Part shown: positions 44,143-55,200 of the stretch, piece after piece
Layout of the letters: the number at the start of each line of letters is the position of its first letter
Numbering within the stretch: the first letter of the stretch is position 1
NCBI GenBank assembly: GCA_023362775.1
Contig: JALMGJ010000002.1
Coordinates: 37,163,914 to 37,227,913 of the forward strand
Length of the DNA stretch: 64,000 nucleotides
Reading direction: 5' to 3'
Source: Charina bottae
Lineage: Eukaryota > Chordata > Lepidosauria > Squamata > Charinaidae
Program-made: the position numbers and the translations under genes
The notes under the pieces: generated by a model
Told to the model about the DNA's origin: nothing
What the model saw: the letters and a program-made list of their open reading frames with translations, nothing else
Databases searched by the model: none

Positions 44143-44148
44143 AATAAA
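44143..44148 (+). terminator. Candidate polyadenylation signal of the basic-protein gene
   Basis: AATAAA about 390 nt after the stop; a second occurs near 44200. No histone 3' stem-loop was seen after the stop, so the mRNA would be polyadenylated. Confidence 0.4.
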
Positions 44149-44330
44149 ATGGGATTTTAGAATGAGTCCTTTCACCTCTTCTTTATTTAACTTTCCATCA
44201 ATAAAATATATGAGTTTCTGCTGCAGACATGGCGTATGGTTTATCATACTCTTTCCCTCATCTTCTAAGAAAGTATTCAGGGCAAGGTACTTAAAAGTAT
44301 TATGCATCGTAAGAACTTAATTAAATATAG

Positions 44331-44480
44331 TAAAGGTAAAGGTTCCCTCCGCACATTTGTGCAGTCGTGTCCTACTCTAGGGGCCGGTGCTCATCTCCGT
44401 TTCTTAGCCGAAGAGCCAGCGTTGTCCGAAGACGCTTCCACGGTCATGTGGCCGGCATGACACACACGGAACGCTGTTAT
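44331..44480 (-). mobile_element. tRNA-derived SINE (family A), truncated
   Basis: Only the 3' half is present, followed by AT-rich filler to about 44521. TTAAATATAG occurs on both sides. Confidence 0.8.
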
Positions 44481-44639
44481 TAATTATAATTAAATATAAA
44501 TTATTAAATATAATTAAATGTAATTAAATATAGGCATTTATTCCTCAAATGCTCACTATATTAAGACTCTCTCCTACCAAGTTGGTAATTAAAATGCAAT
44601 TATAAAATACTACAAATCCAGAGGTATCTTCAAGACAAA

Positions 44640-45480
44640 CTCTTACAGACTCTTCAAGACAAAATCTACCAGACCTAAAACAGCGACAGATAGGGCTGAG
44701 ACTCAGAGTAAACGAAAGAACCTGGTCATTCCCTACATGGCTGGTGTGTCTGAAAAGATAAAACGGATATTTGGCAAACACCACATACCTGTATATTTCA
44801 AACCCACCAACACACTGAGACAGAGGCTTGTACACCCCAAAGATCAAACTCCAAAACACAAGAAAAGCAATGTAGTTTATGCAATCCAGTGCAGTGAGGA
44901 GTGCTCTGAACTCTACATTGGAGAAACCAAACAACTTTTGTACAGGAGGATGGCCCAACACAGGAGAAGTAACACCACAGGACCAGAGTCAGCAGTTTAT
45001 CTTCATTTAAAGGAAAAAGGACACTCATTTGAGGACATTAATGTTCAGATTTTAGACAGAGAAGATAGGTGGTTTGAGAGAGGGGTCAAGGAATCCATTT
45101 ATGCCAACTTGGAAAATCCTTCCTTGAATAGAGGTGGGGGCCTCAGGCACAATCTTTCCCCTATTTTCCTCCCTGCTTTGTCTTCTGTGCCTAGGAAGAT
45201 TAAGACCATTTCGCAAGCTCAACAGCAGCATGGTGATCTTAACGATCCTCCTTTAGATGATAAAGGGACTTAGAAACAATATCTCAAAATAACCATGACC
45301 TAGCCCCAGGTGTAAGGTCACAGAGCCACCTAGAAACATATTTAAGGATTCCCTTACTAACCTTGCTCAGACTGAAGAAGCTCCTTGGATAAGGAGCGAA
45401 ACGTTTCCACTGAGAAAATAGAAATCCAGTTGACATGATTCAAGCTACAGACTGTTCCACCTGGATGACTGAGAACCTTC
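44640..45480 (+). mobile_element. Penelope-like element fragment with GIY-YIG endonuclease
   Basis: A frame open from about 44640 to the TAG at 45271-45273 encodes the C-terminus of a Penelope-type polyprotein: NVVYAIQCSEECSELYIGET, LYRRMAQHRR, HSFEDINVQILDRE and an ESIYANLENPSLNRGGGLRH end. This is the GIY-YIG nuclease part. The reverse transcriptase is missing (5' truncation). The 3' UTR has the typical GAAGAAGCTCCTTGGATAAG / GCGAAACGTTTCC block. 45490-45930 shows nothing recognisable. Confidence 0.85.
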
Positions 45481-45939
45481 ATAGACACAAACTCTTATAG
45501 TTTAACAAAACAGAACCTGCTCAGCTTTTCTTGTACAAACAGCCATGGTATAATTTTACAAAATATATTATTTCAGATACACACACTCTCTCTCCCACAC
45601 ATGGCTGAAACAGTAGAAGATCACCAAGCCCTAATGTACATCCAAACTTGATTAATTATTGTCTTTTTTCCAATGAACATTTCTTCTGGTGTTGATTAAG
45701 AGTTAAGGTGGTGTACTTCCAACATATCAGGTTGGGAAAGCTGATATAAAAAGCATATCTCAAAGACTACATCCCTCAAAATCATGTGGAGAACTTGACT
45801 TCCTCTTTTGTTTTTGATTGGCAGACATAACAGCTAAGCTACGTAGGTAATTCATTGCTTTACATCAACTTATAGGGAGTTCTATCAGAAAACAATTCCA
45901 AACTATCTCCTTAGTCCATCACCATTTTCTCACCTTCTA

Positions 45940-46449
45940 CAGGTAGTCCTCGCTTAATAACCATAATAAACCACTATTGTAAACTGCCCAGAGTCCCCCT
46001 TTGCTGGGGGAGATGGGCGGTGGCAAAATTTGAAAAATAAATAAATAAATAAATAAATAAAAATAATTGAGACTGGAATTTCAGTTGCTAAGTGAAGCAG
46101 TCATTAAGTGAATCCGACCCGATTTTACGACCTTTTTGCGGTGGTCGTTAAACAAATCACTGCAGGCATTAAGCAAACCACATGGTTGTTAAGCAAATCA
46201 CATGGTTTCCCATTGATTTTGCTTGCCAGAAGCCAGCCGGGAAGGTCGAAAATGGTGATCATGTGACCACGTGACACTGTGACAGTCATAAATGCAAACT
46301 GGTTGCCAAGCACCCAAATCGCAATCACGTGACTGTGGGGAATGCTGTGACGGTCGTAAGTGTGTGGACTGGTCACAACTCGGTTTTTTCAGCACCATCA
46401 TAAATCCGAACCATCACTAAACAAATGGTTGTTAAGTGAGGACTACCTG
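45940..46449. mobile_element. TA-flanked MITE carrying a LINE tail
   Basis: CAGGTAGTCCTC ... GAGGACTACCTG. About 100 bp (45962-46063) of LINE 3' end (CCCAGAGTCCCC, GGGGGAGATGGGCGG, (AATA)n) interrupts it. 46450-47300 has no recognised feature. Confidence 0.8.
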
Positions 46450-47299
46450 TAGTTCTATCCTGACAAGATAGGAGTTCCACAGTAAGTGGGATAGAGAAAA
46501 GAGGAAGTGGAAACACCAAGGAAGAAAAAAAAGATTGGCTGGAGATGCCATCCAGACATTCAGATACATTAGGCCAGGTGACCAGGTTTGTTTAGAATGG
46601 AAGTTTGTAATGTTTTGTTAGTATTAAAATACGAAATTACATATTCTGTGAAAGATAGCTTCAGTGTTGATAGATCTGTGGAATTATTCCAGACACGGAT
46701 GCGTGATTAAAACATTTTTTGGTGAATTATTCATTGTCTAACCTGTGTGATCAAGCCAAAAATATTAGCAAAGGCTGTGGATAGTGGTCTGTTAAACTAA
46801 ATTAACCACTGGCTCAACACACACCTAGAGAATGCATGCTATTTCCTATGCACATGCATGGATGACCTGTAATTAAAGCAGAAGTATTTACTGTAAATAA
46901 TAAACTGCAAAAACAAAAGATGAACCTTCTCCTCCCTGCTAGTCATAGGGACTAGCTTCTTAGGGACCCGGGATGATGATGAGCTCAGGTGACGTCAGTA
47001 ATATTCCTGTATATGTGGAGCTTCCCTGGGAATACTGTGCAGAAAATTCCAAAATCGTGTTATTCGTTTTTTGTGTCCTTGTGTTTTATTTGATGCTTAT
47101 TTGTTTCTAGCTGCCCTGAATTGGATCTCAGCACTAAATACACGAGATCCAAATTATCATGTACATAAATATGTCCTAAAAAAAAGAAGGAAGTCAAATG
47201 TGGATGTGATTCCCCACCTCCATCCCCTACAATTCCAATGTAAGGGCATGGATGCACATACAGACAGTGTAAGGATGGAGAATCCAGAAGCAATGGACT

Positions 47300-47770
47300 G
47301 GATACTCCACCCTTACACAGGATAAAATAAGGGAGAACGGGGAGGGGCAAGAAGATGATGGGAAGCTGGGGGCGGGGGAGCACTAGCCCGCAGGAGAACA
47401 GACAGCCATCACCACATCCGGTCCAGAGGACACGAGAAGCCACGAACAAAAGAGCCACCAGCGCACGCAGGAACAGAGACCGGAAGAGAACAGAGGGCGC
47501 GGAAAAAGAAATTGAATAACAAAAGAAGAAGGCTGGGAGAATGGGGGGAAGGAGAAGGGAGCCGAGGGCTTAAAGAAAGATCGGGGGGAGGGGGAAGGGA
47601 CCCCATTCACAGCTTTAACGTGGCATGATGCTGGTCCAATAAAGAATTGCACATATCCCATGTGGCTTGTGTTGGTAATTACCGAGTTTGGGCCATAAGA
47701 TCGTGATCCTCATAAAAAGCTGTGATGGTAGTTACTGAGTTCGGGCCATAAGATCATGACTGTCCTCACA
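47300..47770 (+). repeat. Possible LTR-like region with a short tandem duplication
   Basis: A GA-rich stretch leads to TCCAATAAAGAATTGCAC. Two diverged copies of a unit with GGTAATTACCGAGTTTGGGC / GGTAGTTACTGAGTTCGGGC follow. This could be an LTR R-U5 region; weak. Confidence 0.3.
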
Positions 47771-49459
47771 GACAGTCTAAGGGGCCACTGCAGGACATGG
47801 AAGTATGTCATGGCCGTGGTGCCTACCTTTACCAACTGGTTAGGAATATTGGAGATGTAATCTTGGTGCGTTGGGAAGGTACCAGGTTGGGGGCTTCCGG
47901 TGGGAACATGGCCGACTGAGCAGCTGTGTCCGCGGGATCTGCGGGCAGAGCTGGCAACGCATGCTTTGGGGGGGGGGCGGGGGGCTTGACAGGCTTTTTC
48001 CTGGAGCCCAGAGCTTTTTCATGTGAAGAAAAAGCTCGGAATCACCCCACCTGTTCTCCTAAACGTCGTCTTGTAGCCAGAGAATTGCAGCATTCACAAC
48101 AATCCGGTAAGGGATGACGGGAGGCTGGGGACGCCATCATTTCCTAGCCGCATTTGCACTCTTAAAGAGACAGTAGGTTGGGCCATCCATTTCCAAATCA
48201 CCCAGTTTATGTATTTTTTAAAGCTTATGTACCCCAAGAGAGGCTTTCTACATCAAGAAGAAGCGGACTCTCTTGGTGCTTATTGTTATTTCTGGATTAA
48301 ATTTTTAAATTTTTAAAAAGTTCTGGCTTGTTTTCCCGTTTAAAGAATAAGGACGACTGAGAAAAATTGCTTTCCTGTCATTATTTTTGTACTGAATTTG
48401 AAGGATTGAGTATTTTCCTACATGCTGGATTTGTCTTTTGAATCTTCAGCTTTCTGTTTACTTTCTTTGGGACCTGCTTGTTAAGGGCACTTTCCCTTGT
48501 GCCAATTTCACTCGGAACTCATCTATTAACCCATTAACTCCTATCTGCGCGAGTCAAGTATCCAGGGGGTGCCATAATCTACTGCCTGAAAAATGGAGAA
48601 TTTCAACGAGATTCTTTCAGAGCTCCGTTGTGAGCTTAAGCAGACTTTTAAAGAGACTCTCAGAGTGCCGTCAAGCTATTCTGCAGAATATTCGGGACAT
48701 TGGGGAAGAGATTATTTTTAAAGTGTGTCATCTGGGTGAAGATGTTATGGAGGAAGATGGAGATTTTGGTAAAGATGGTGTTTTTACTGACAGTGAGATC
48801 AAAGTAATGCCAGGCGAAGATTACATTTTGATGTTGAAGGGGTTAAAACGACAATTTGAGCTGCAGACTACACAGAAAGTTGTTTTTCTGGGGGATTGTT
48901 ATGGCTTTCTGGGGAAATATTATGGGAGAGAAGAGAACTTGCTTTGTTGGAGTTTTGAGAAGGCTGAGTTTATAGGGGGGGGGGGCAGTTGGGCTGTTTG
49001 AGTCCTGTATGAAAAATGCCTTGTTTGTAAAATGGAGATATGTAAATGTTTTGACATATTTCAAAGTAAAATTTTAAGGATGCTTAATTGGATTGATAAT
49101 GAGGTTTTTATGATTTTATGTCTTTTTAATGATTTGGATTAAGATTTACTGGTTTCTTTATAAGGTTTGTTTGATTTTTAAAATTTATAAGGTATATAAG
49201 GTATAATGATAATTGCTTGGTTTTTAGATTTAATAAGGTTAAGATTGTTGTAGCATTATCAATTATGAAAAAAAATTAAGAAAACACTTGTTTGGTTTTA
49301 GGTTTAATAGGGTTGAGATTGTTGTAGTATTAATTATAAAAGTAGATAATTTATATGTTTTTATAATTTGATTTTTATTGTAGTAGACAGAAATATATAG
49401 AATAGTGTTAGGAAGGAAATAATTGAATAAAGGTTGTGTTTAGGGGAGGGAAGCTAGTT

Positions 49460-49485
49460 TAGACACACACACACGCGCGCGCACA

Positions 49486-49545
<60 letters not shown>

Positions 49546-49555
49546 CACACACTAA
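49460..49555. repeat. (CA)n/(CG)n/(TA)n compound microsatellite
   Basis: Runs of ACACAC interrupted by GCGCGC, then ATATAT. Confidence 0.9.
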
Positions 49556-49659
49556 TATAAGGGGAAGGAGCAATTATTTAGTGATTTCTATGTGTGCTGA
49601 TGGATTGATATATAGAAATAATGTGATCTTGGTTTGATATAGAGTAAGGGATTAATTAT

Positions 49660-49671
49660 GGAAATTGCTAT

Positions 49672-49710
<39 letters not shown>

Positions 49711-50275
49711 TGTTTCAATTTATATACCGCTCCATCTCCCCAAAAGGGAACTCTGGGCGGTTTACAAAACAGAACAATTAAAATCCGACAATTAAAACAA
49801 CCTAATAAAATACTCTCATATAATAAAATTAAGTATAAAAATCCAAGATGTGATGGTTTGATGTTTAGATGTTTAAAAGGGCCCTATGGCACCAGCCATC
49901 CCCAAGAGGAACTATTCCCCCCCTCCCCCCATGCAAGGCGGCAGAGCCAGGTCTTTAAGTTCTTTCTGAAGGTCGGGAGCGATGAGGCCTGCCTCACCTC
50001 CGGGGGTAGCATGTTCCAAAGGGTGGGCGCCACCGTAGAGAAGGCCCGCTTTCTAGACCCCGCCAGGTGAAATTCCCTTACTGACGGGGTCCACAGCATG
50101 CCCTCTCTGCATGACCGAGTGGGACGGTTCGATGTTATGGGGATGAGACGGTCCCTCAGGTAGCCTGGTCCCATGCCATGTAGGGCTTTAAAGGTGATAA
50201 CCAACACCTTGAATTGGACCCGGAAGCACACAGGCACCCAGTGCAGCTGTCGCAGCAGAGGTGTCATATATTCTT
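49660..50275 (-). mobile_element. CR1/L2-type LINE 3' end nested in the L1-like element
   Basis: (TTTA)n tail at 49668-49711, GGGAACTCTGGGCGGTTTAC, then the ORF2 C-terminus on the minus strand (LHWVPVCFRVQFKVLVITF, FHLAGSRKRAFSTVAPTLW). Confidence 0.85.
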
Positions 50276-50969
50276 GTTGTTGAATGTCGGAAGTGACTTT
50301 TTATGTAATCTTTAAAATTCTTTTTCTTGTGCTTCTCACCTTTTTAGGTTCTTTTCTTTTTTTGTAGGTTTTTCTTCTTTTTTGTAGTTTTTATCTTTGC
50401 TTATACTTAATAAAATTCTTATAAAAAAAAAAGGGAAGGTACCAGGTTGGGAAAGGCTGAGTTCAGTTGGTCTTATTTGTTTCTTTGCAAGATTTATCAG
50501 TTGCCTCCATCCAGAGGGACCCTAGGTAATGTTGAGAGATACATCCTTACCTCATCTGCACTGAGGCTGAGGTGAAGCCACCCAGAAGATCATTCCCTGC
50601 CCTTGTTATCCTAGGCATTCTTGAAGTAGCAGGTAATAAGGTAGTGGCGAGTTTTTATAAAGACTGGGGCTATATACAGAAAAATAATAACAGGACACTC
50701 CAGGAACAGGTTTGTCATTTCCAGAAACACCCATAATTCAGTTCAACTTGGGCTCATTCCAGCTTGGTTATTAATCACACTGTTAATTTTTGTATCTGCA
50801 ATTAACTGCATGGGATTACCCTACACAGCAATTTAATGTGTCTGGATAGTGTTTTTTTCTCCCACTCCCCCTTTTTTTTGTTTTCAATTCTCCCTTCTCC
50901 ATTAACTGAAGGAAGATGACAAAAAATAACCAGATTTACAAGTGTATTTCAGGCCCTTTCCTGTTTTAT

Positions 50970-50972
50970 TGC

Positions 50973-51033
<61 letters not shown>

Positions 51034-51280
51034 GTTTATTCGTTCAGTCGCTTCCGACTCTTCGTGACTTCATATATATATATATATATATATATATGAT
51101 AAAATATGTATCATATATATATATGATAAAATATGTATCATATATATATATGATAAAATATGTATCATATATATATATATGATAAAATATGTATCATATA
51201 TATATGATAAATATGTATCATATATATATATGATAAAATATGTATCATATATATATATATATATATATGATAAAATATGT

Positions 51281-51324
<44 letters not shown>

Positions 51325-51330
51325 AAAATA
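50970..51330. repeat. (TG)n, BovB tail scrap and palindromic AT minisatellite
   Basis: (TA)n and (TG)n at about 50970-51031, then 42 bp of BovB tail (TTGTTTATTCGTTCAGTCGC, to 51073). About nine units of ATGATAAAATATGTATCAT plus (AT)n follow. Each unit is an imperfect palindrome. The block ends less than 100 bp before the TATA-like element of mucin-like gene 2. Confidence 0.9.
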
Positions 51331-51412
51331 TGACACATGTTTCGTGTGTTAGGACATTTCTCTTCTTGCAGAGGTGTTGCCAAATTAGGAAATAATTGGC
51401 TGTTGCAATCGC

Positions 51413-51419
51413 TTATATA
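51413..51419 (+). promoter_or_regulatory. TATA-like element of mucin-like gene 2
   Basis: TTATATA lies 81 nt before the start codon at 51500, at a spacing that would give a 5' UTR of about 50 nt. It stands just downstream of a long AT-rich repeat (51061-51330), so chance AT content is an alternative. Confidence 0.4.
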
Positions 51420-51499
51420 CAGGAGGAGCAAATACACAGGAGACCTGTGAGGAATTGAGCACTGCACCCGGGACCACCTCTCTGCACTATCGTGCTACT

Positions 51500-52254
51500 A
51501 TGGAGCAGAAATGGAACTACCCCAAGGACCCCACATGGATTCTCTTTATATCTGTTGTCCTGTTCGTCTGTACGGCAGGTGAGCATCCGAGCATCTTTGT
51601 CACACGTTATTTGAATCAAGCCATGTGGAGATCAGACTCTGCCAACAGCTGAGGAACATTTAAAAGTTTCAATATCGTTAGGCAAAATTACATGTGTGGT
51701 TTGAGCGTTCGCTATCTATCGACAGTGAAACAATTATATGTCCCTCAGTTGTTGGCAAGATCCAATGTTTCTTCACATGGACTCTGGAAGAAAATACAGT
51801 GGGAAGAGGTTGAGAATTTCCACAAGAAAATTAAACGGTGAGTTGAGCATCTCTCTGCCATGTTGGCTGAATCTTTCCTTGCATGAATTTATGACCATCA
51901 TAATTGTATTATCTTAGCAAAATGGATGAGAGAAAGTGCATTTGCTGCAATGTGCAATTCTACCCTAGAGCTTACAGAACATGGTCTTCATCATTTCCTG
52001 CCTTGGACTCTTTTGCCAAATGGGATAATGGGGGGGGTATTTGGAGGATAGACTGATAGAAACAACCACTGCAGAGCCTCAGTTTGGGAGATGTTGATAA
52101 AGAAGATACTCTCATTCCTTAGTGCATATTTGTAGACCTGTGCAGAAGAGCCCCACTTCATCTTCAAGCACCCTAAACCCTAAAAAGCAGAAGCTATCAA
52201 TTTCTTTAAAGTCATCATTGTCAATTCTAAGGCTGGTTGCTGTTCCTGTTGTTC

Positions 52255-52289
<35 letters not shown>

Positions 52290-55200
52290 CAAGTCAGTGT
52301 TCACTCCTGGCAACTGTCTGGACTAGTCCCTGCAATTTTCTTGGGAAGATTTTCAGAAGTGGTTTGCCATTGCCTTCTTCCAAGGGCTGAGAGAGAGTGA
52401 CTGGCCCAAGGTCACCCAGCTGGCTTCTTGCCTAAGGCGGGACAAGAACTCACGGTCTCCTGGTTTCTAGCCTGCTGCCTTCACCAGTACACCAAACTGG
52501 CTCTCTGTTGTTCTTAGTTTGGTCTTTATATTTAATCTTAGTCACATTATTTTCACTGTGCTCCTTGACTTTTGTTTTTACAGCTTCCAAATCATTTGCA
52601 TTTTCAACTATCATAGTAGTATTATCAGCACGGTGCAGGTTTTTCAACTTTCTTCCTTCAATTTTACAACCACACTCGTCTTCTTCCAATCCAGCCTCCC
52701 TCAGTACATATTTAGCATATCAGTTGAATAAATTTGAGCATACAGCCTTCTCTCACTCTTTTGCCAACCTGGAGCCAGTCTGTTTTATTTATTTGTTTGT
52801 TTGTTTGTTTATTTATTTATTTATATGTTAACTTGTATTACCGCTCCATCTCCCCCGAGGGGGACTCTGGGCGGTTTACAATATTCGGGCGGTTTTATCA
52901 TATTCTGTCTGGACTGTGGCATTCTATTCTGTGTATAATTTTTACATGTTCTGAGATTCCCATTTTATTAAGTACATTCCATAGCTTGACATAGTTGTCA
53001 CAATCAAAGATCTTTATATAACCAATTAATCACAAACTGACTTCTTTTTGGTATTCTTTGACTTTCTCAATTATCCAGCATGCATCAACAATCATGTACA
53101 GGTAGTCCTTGACTTACGACCATTGGTTTAGCGACTGTTTAAAGTTACAACGGCGCTGGGAAAACCGGTCCTCACACAACCGTTGCAGCATCCCCACGGT
53201 CATGTGATCTCAATTCAGGCATTTGGCAACCGTCACGCATTTATGACGAATGCAGCATCCTGCAGACATGCGATTGCCATTTGTGACCTTCCCAGCTGGC
53301 TTCTGACATGGGGAAGCCGGCAGGGAAGGTCACAAATGGCAATCACATGATGTCTTGCTTAACGACCGCAGCAAAAAAGGTTGTAAAATTAGGCGTGGCC
53401 ATGTGATGCCTCACTTAATGACCTGGTCCCTATTGTGGTCGTAATGACTACTTGTATCTTGTTCCTTGGGCTTTTTAAAAACCATCTTGAACACTGGATA
53501 TAGTATTTACCAATTCTTCTTCTGTTGGTTGCCATATTTCTGTAGCTATTCCAACAATTCCTGTAACCTCCTGACTGGAGTGATGATCTAAATTCATTTT
53601 CTAGTGCTAGCGGTTCTTGTAATTAGATATTTTCTAAGCTCTCTTGGATGTTGACATTTCAGTGTACGCCTTCTATCTTTGGTCTTCTTTGGATCAGTTA
53701 CTCTCAGGTATAATACAAATAAACCAAAAGCAAAAGGCAAAAAAAATTCAAATCTTAATTTTAATAAATTAATTAATAAAATGTATTAATTTTATTAATG
53801 TAAATTTTATTTACAGTCCAAGACCAAACACAAGGCTAAAAACAATACTTGATGCTTGAGAACTCATCATTATTGATGAGTATTGTTGGCTCAGGAAAAA
53901 GGATATGCATGGCATTTTTTCTTTTCCATCTGCTGTTCCCTGCTTCCAGGTTCTGACCATCCACACACAGCCACAGACTGTGATGACAACCCTCCTCAGG
54001 ACATCACTCTGCTTCCGAATATTGATACCACTCCTGCAGCTTTGACTCCAGAAGCCATCCATAAAAAGATAATTTGCCCAACAAACACAGCCATGATAAG
54101 TGCCAATGAAACTTATAACACCACAGAAAATGCACCAGATGCCACTAATTCACCCTTCTATACCTCCCCCAATAGCACTGGTAAGTCACTCAAATAGGTG
54201 TGAGTCGGAATAATTTAAAATTCATTTTGGAAAGTGATGCAAATAATGTATTATTGTCCTTCCAGTGGAAATGGCAGGCAGACAAGCTATGACATTCAGA
54301 ACTGGACTTCTAAATGGAATGGTCCAATTGATGGATGTAATCCTCACAAAGTTCTCAGTTCCTTACAATACCACTTTCTGCCATGGAGAAATGCCATACT
54401 TCATCTTTCTTCCCAGTCTGCAAGTTCTCATTCTACATTATCAGGGTGGAATAATTTGAATAATGATTCATGTGCACATAGTCTGAAGTGTGATGAGAAG
54501 TATATACTCAGCGAATAGTTAACATTGAAAAGGGAGTAAGACAAGGGGGCGTGGTGGCTCAGCGGGTAAGATGCCAGACTTGTCAATCGGAAGATCGCAA
54601 GTTCGGAGGTTAGCCCCACGTGACTGAGTGAGCTCCCGCACTCGCCCCAGCTCTTGTCAACCTAGCAATTCGAAAGGATGCAAATGCAAGTAGATAAATA
54701 GGTACCACTTTGGTGGGTAGGTAACAGCGTTCCGCGTACGTCATGCCGGCCACATGACCGTGGAAGCATCTTCGGACAACGCTGGCTCTTTGGCTAACAA
54801 ACGGAGATGAGCACCGGCCCCTAGAGTCGGACACGACTGCACAAATGTGCGGGGGGAACCTTTACCTTTTTTTAAGACAAGGATGTATGGTATCCTTTTT
54901 GCTGTTTAATGTACTTATGGACAAAATATAAGGAAGCCATGTAGGGACATTAAGAGGCGTTTCAGAAAGCTATGGCAAACCTAGACAGCATATTAAAAAG
55001 CAGAGACATCACCTTGCCGACAAAGGTCCGTATAGTTAAAGCTATGGTTTTCCCAGTAGCAATGTATGGCTGTGAGAGTTGGACCATAAGGAAGGCTGAG
55101 CGCCGAAGAATTGATGCTTTCGAACTGTGGTGCTGGAGAAGACTCTTGAGAGTCCCTTGGACTGCAAGGAGGTCAAACCAGTCAATCCTAAAGGAAATCA

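Larger units (their letters stand above)
47892..50432 (+). mobile_element. L1-like retroposon with 19-bp target duplication
   Basis: Flanked by exact 19-bp duplications GGGAAGGTACCAGGTTGGG (47873-47891 and 50433-50451). It ends TTAATAAAATTCTTATAAAAA(A)n, the poly(A) mark of target-primed insertion. The 5' end is GC-rich (GGAACATGGCCGACTGAG) like an L1 5' UTR. I see no ORF2; the frame at about 48438-49001 matches nothing I know. Probably a non-autonomous or internally deleted element. A LINE end at 49660-50275 and CA/TA repeats sit inside. Confidence 0.75.
52508..53680 (-). pseudogene. Diverged RTE-type reverse-transcriptase remnant
   Basis: Minus-strand pieces parallel BovB ORF2 but are well diverged. 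52508-52700 reads EGRKLKNLHRADNTTMIVEN (compare NNLRYADDTTLMAE in the intact copy; the YADD box has become RADN). About 52970-53090 reads WIIEKVKEYQKEV (compare WIMEKAREFQKNI). Frames are broken, and the copy is interrupted by a LINE end (52785-52890) and a MITE (53099-53454). It lies in intron 1 of mucin-like gene 2. Confidence 0.6.

Noticed and set aside
48438..49001. 187-residue frame in the L1-like element as ORF1
   Set aside because: It has no coiled-coil, RRM or other L1 ORF1 feature that I can see, so it is left as unexplained sequence of the element.
54265..54459. 64-residue frame after a good-looking acceptor, as an extra exon of mucin-like gene 2
   Set aside because: It ends in a stop without a donor, is not Ser/Thr-rich, and the 54180-to-62799 junction already joins in phase to the transmembrane exon.
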